Of a stretch of 6,050 bases of DNA, positions 5,256 to 6,050 are shown piece by piece. The translations under genes and the position numbers were made by a program. Each line of letters starts with the position of its first letter. The stretch's first letter is position 1. The notes under the pieces were generated by a model. That model did not search any database and was not told where the DNA came from. It was given only the letters and a program-made list of their open reading frames with translations. Location: NCBI GenBank assembly GCA_934167435.1, contig CAKPKZ010000099.1:1-6050 (forward strand), written 5' to 3'. This DNA comes from an uncultured Clostridia bacterium (GTDB taxonomy: Bacteria > Bacillota > Clostridia > TANB77 > CAG-508).

Positions 5256-5732
5256 CTATTCAAAATTATATTTGCGATAGAGTTCATATGCAATCGCTGA
5301 AACAGCGACCGGTAATGTAAGGAAATCAACTTTTGATTTATCCATTGGTAACTTAATTGTTTCATCAAGCATTCCTTGTTTAGCAAGAGTTAAGCCTGAA
5401 CTTTCTGTACCGAAAACCACAACAATGTCTTTATCATCCGGCAAATCCAGATCATAAAAAATTTTGTTGGTATTTCCAGAAGTACCAATAAGATATTTGC
5501 CCTTTGATCTTAAGTCTGCAATAGCCTCTTCAAAGGTATCATAGTGGATTTCTTTTACTTCTCCCGTAATATTCCAAGATTTAACTTTGCTTACAACCTT
5601 GGGAATATCAAAGGGAATCGAGTTTTTTCCCGCCGTATAAATAACGCAATCAATTGCGTTAGCAACCTGAATGATATGCGCGATATCATACGGGGACCGG
5701 ATTGTGTCAAATAACAGTTCTACTTTCTTCAT
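5256..5732 (-). CDS. SPOUT-superfamily (TrmH/TrmL-like) methyltransferase, divergent active site
   Basis: A 158-residue protein, the size of the minimal SPOUT tRNA 2'-O-methyltransferase TrmL. Seen: the N-terminal strand and IRSPYDIAHIIQVANA (11-26) where motif 1 should be, the AdoMet-binding VVVFGTESSGL (104-114, motif 2) and IKLPMDKSKVDFLTLPVAVS (126-145, motif 3), followed by the AYELYRK helix. The trefoil-knot AdoMet pocket is therefore intact. Two residues differ: the catalytic arginine of motif 1 is Gln22, and the asparagine of the S-L/M-N triplet in motif 3 is Thr139. Standard ribose methylation is therefore uncertain; the protein may act on another substrate. I prefer the ATG at 5732 to the TTG at 5765: the short TAAGG site lies eight bases before it, and the upstream gene stops just before it. 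Middle gene of the operon, 10 bp after the methyltransferase stop and 11 bp before the flavoprotein-aldolase gene. Confidence 0.82.
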   Translation of the reverse strand: MKKVELLFDTIRSPYDIAHIIQVANAIDCVIYTAGKNSIPFDIPKVVSKVKSWNITGEVKEIHYDTFEEAIADLRSKGKYLIGTSGNTNKIFYDLDLPDDKDIVVVFGTESSGLTLAKQGMLDETIKLPMDKSKVDFLTLPVAVSAIAYELYRKYNFE

Positions 5733-5742
5733 AATGTTTACC

Positions 5743-6050
5743 TTACCTTTCTTGTTTTTTAGCAACTAAGATAAATGGATCTGATGTTATATTACAATTA
5801 CCATTTAAGCTTTCACTTATTGTTTCTTCATCTTTTTTAGAATAACCTTCAATAAAGGGAAAACTCTTAGTAATGTTGATAATTTCTTGAACACTTTGGT
5901 ACTGTCTATGAACCTCATATTGTTCAATACTTACAATCTCAAATCCAGATTTCTCCAGTTTAGTAGAATAGTACTCGATTTGTCTGCTTCTAATAAGCCT
6001 ATCTCTAAACAGATTGGCTATTTCAACCAGACCTTTGCTTGGACCATATT
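5743..6050 (-). CDS. Methyltransferase-like protein, C-terminal fragment (start beyond right edge)
   Basis: The last 101 residues of a protein entering from the right edge, ending in TAA at 5743-5745. They contain LIRSRQIEYYSTKLEKSGFE (19-38), a short IVSIEQYEV strand, a helix with EIINITKSFPFIEGYS (55-70) and the closing strand PFILVAKK (91-98). This arrangement, with a helix and strand after 'LEKSGFEIVSIE' and a final 'ILVAKK' strand, is typical of the end of class I SAM-dependent small-molecule methyltransferases. The AdoMet-binding motifs would lie upstream, outside the window, so the call rests on C-terminal pattern alone. Its stop is 10 bp from the SPOUT start, and the ribosome binding site of that gene overlaps the stop. 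As the upstream member seen, it probably shares the operon promoter, which is not in view. Confidence 0.55.
   Translation of the reverse strand, partial: YGPSKGLVEIANLFRDRLIRSRQIEYYSTKLEKSGFEIVSIEQYEVHRQYQSVQEIINITKSFPFIEGYSKKDEETISESLNGNCNITSDPFILVAKKQER

Noticed and set aside
5733..5765. TTG at 5765 as start of the SPOUT protein
   Set aside because: The added residues are a K/N-rich leader without family match and would overlap the upstream gene; the ATG at 5732 starts exactly at the family's first strand.
1..6050. CRISPR array, tRNA or rRNA genes
   Set aside because: No regularly spaced repeats of array type, no cloverleaf with a CCA-type end and no conserved rRNA stretch were seen on either strand.

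Overview
The window is AT-rich DNA from a low-GC Firmicute, most likely a member of the Clostridia. Strong AGGAGG ribosome binding sites, sigma-A type promoters, TGG as the tryptophan codon with no in-frame TGA, and the families present (a YhfW-like FAD oxidoreductase, TnpV, what looks like a class C group II intron end) all fit this. No species can be named.

Left part (1-2753). A minus-strand FAD-dependent oxidoreductase runs off the left edge. Upstream of it on the same strand is a small gene for a single-span membrane protein. Divergent from that is a 333-residue XRE-type DNA-binding protein. The two divergent promoters overlap back to back, and the intergenic region plus the start of the XRE gene hold three exact copies of the 9-mer GTATCAAAA, a plausible autoregulatory operator set.

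Middle (2754-4164). A short GIY-YIG nuclease-family gene converges on the XRE gene; its start codon is odd. After a 310-base gene-poor stretch come tnpV, a small protein of clostridial mobile elements, and a coupled 98-residue gene of unknown function, closed by a clear intrinsic terminator. Eight bases past that stem is a sequence closely resembling the 5' end of a class C group II intron, a retroelement class that inserts behind terminators. It stops after about 40 bases and merges into a second perfect hairpin.

Right part (4165-6050). Base composition rises visibly. A tightly packed minus-strand operon reads: a methyltransferase-like C-terminus (cut by the right edge), a compact SPOUT (TrmL-sized) methyltransferase lacking two expected active-site residues, and a fusion of a CoaC-like flavoprotein domain with a class II aldolase domain that keeps its metal-binding histidines. 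Gaps of 10-11 bp, with ribosome binding sites overlapping the upstream stops, imply coupled translation. I do not recognise this as a described pathway; it is the best candidate here for an uncharacterised system, probably carried in beside a mobile-element scar.
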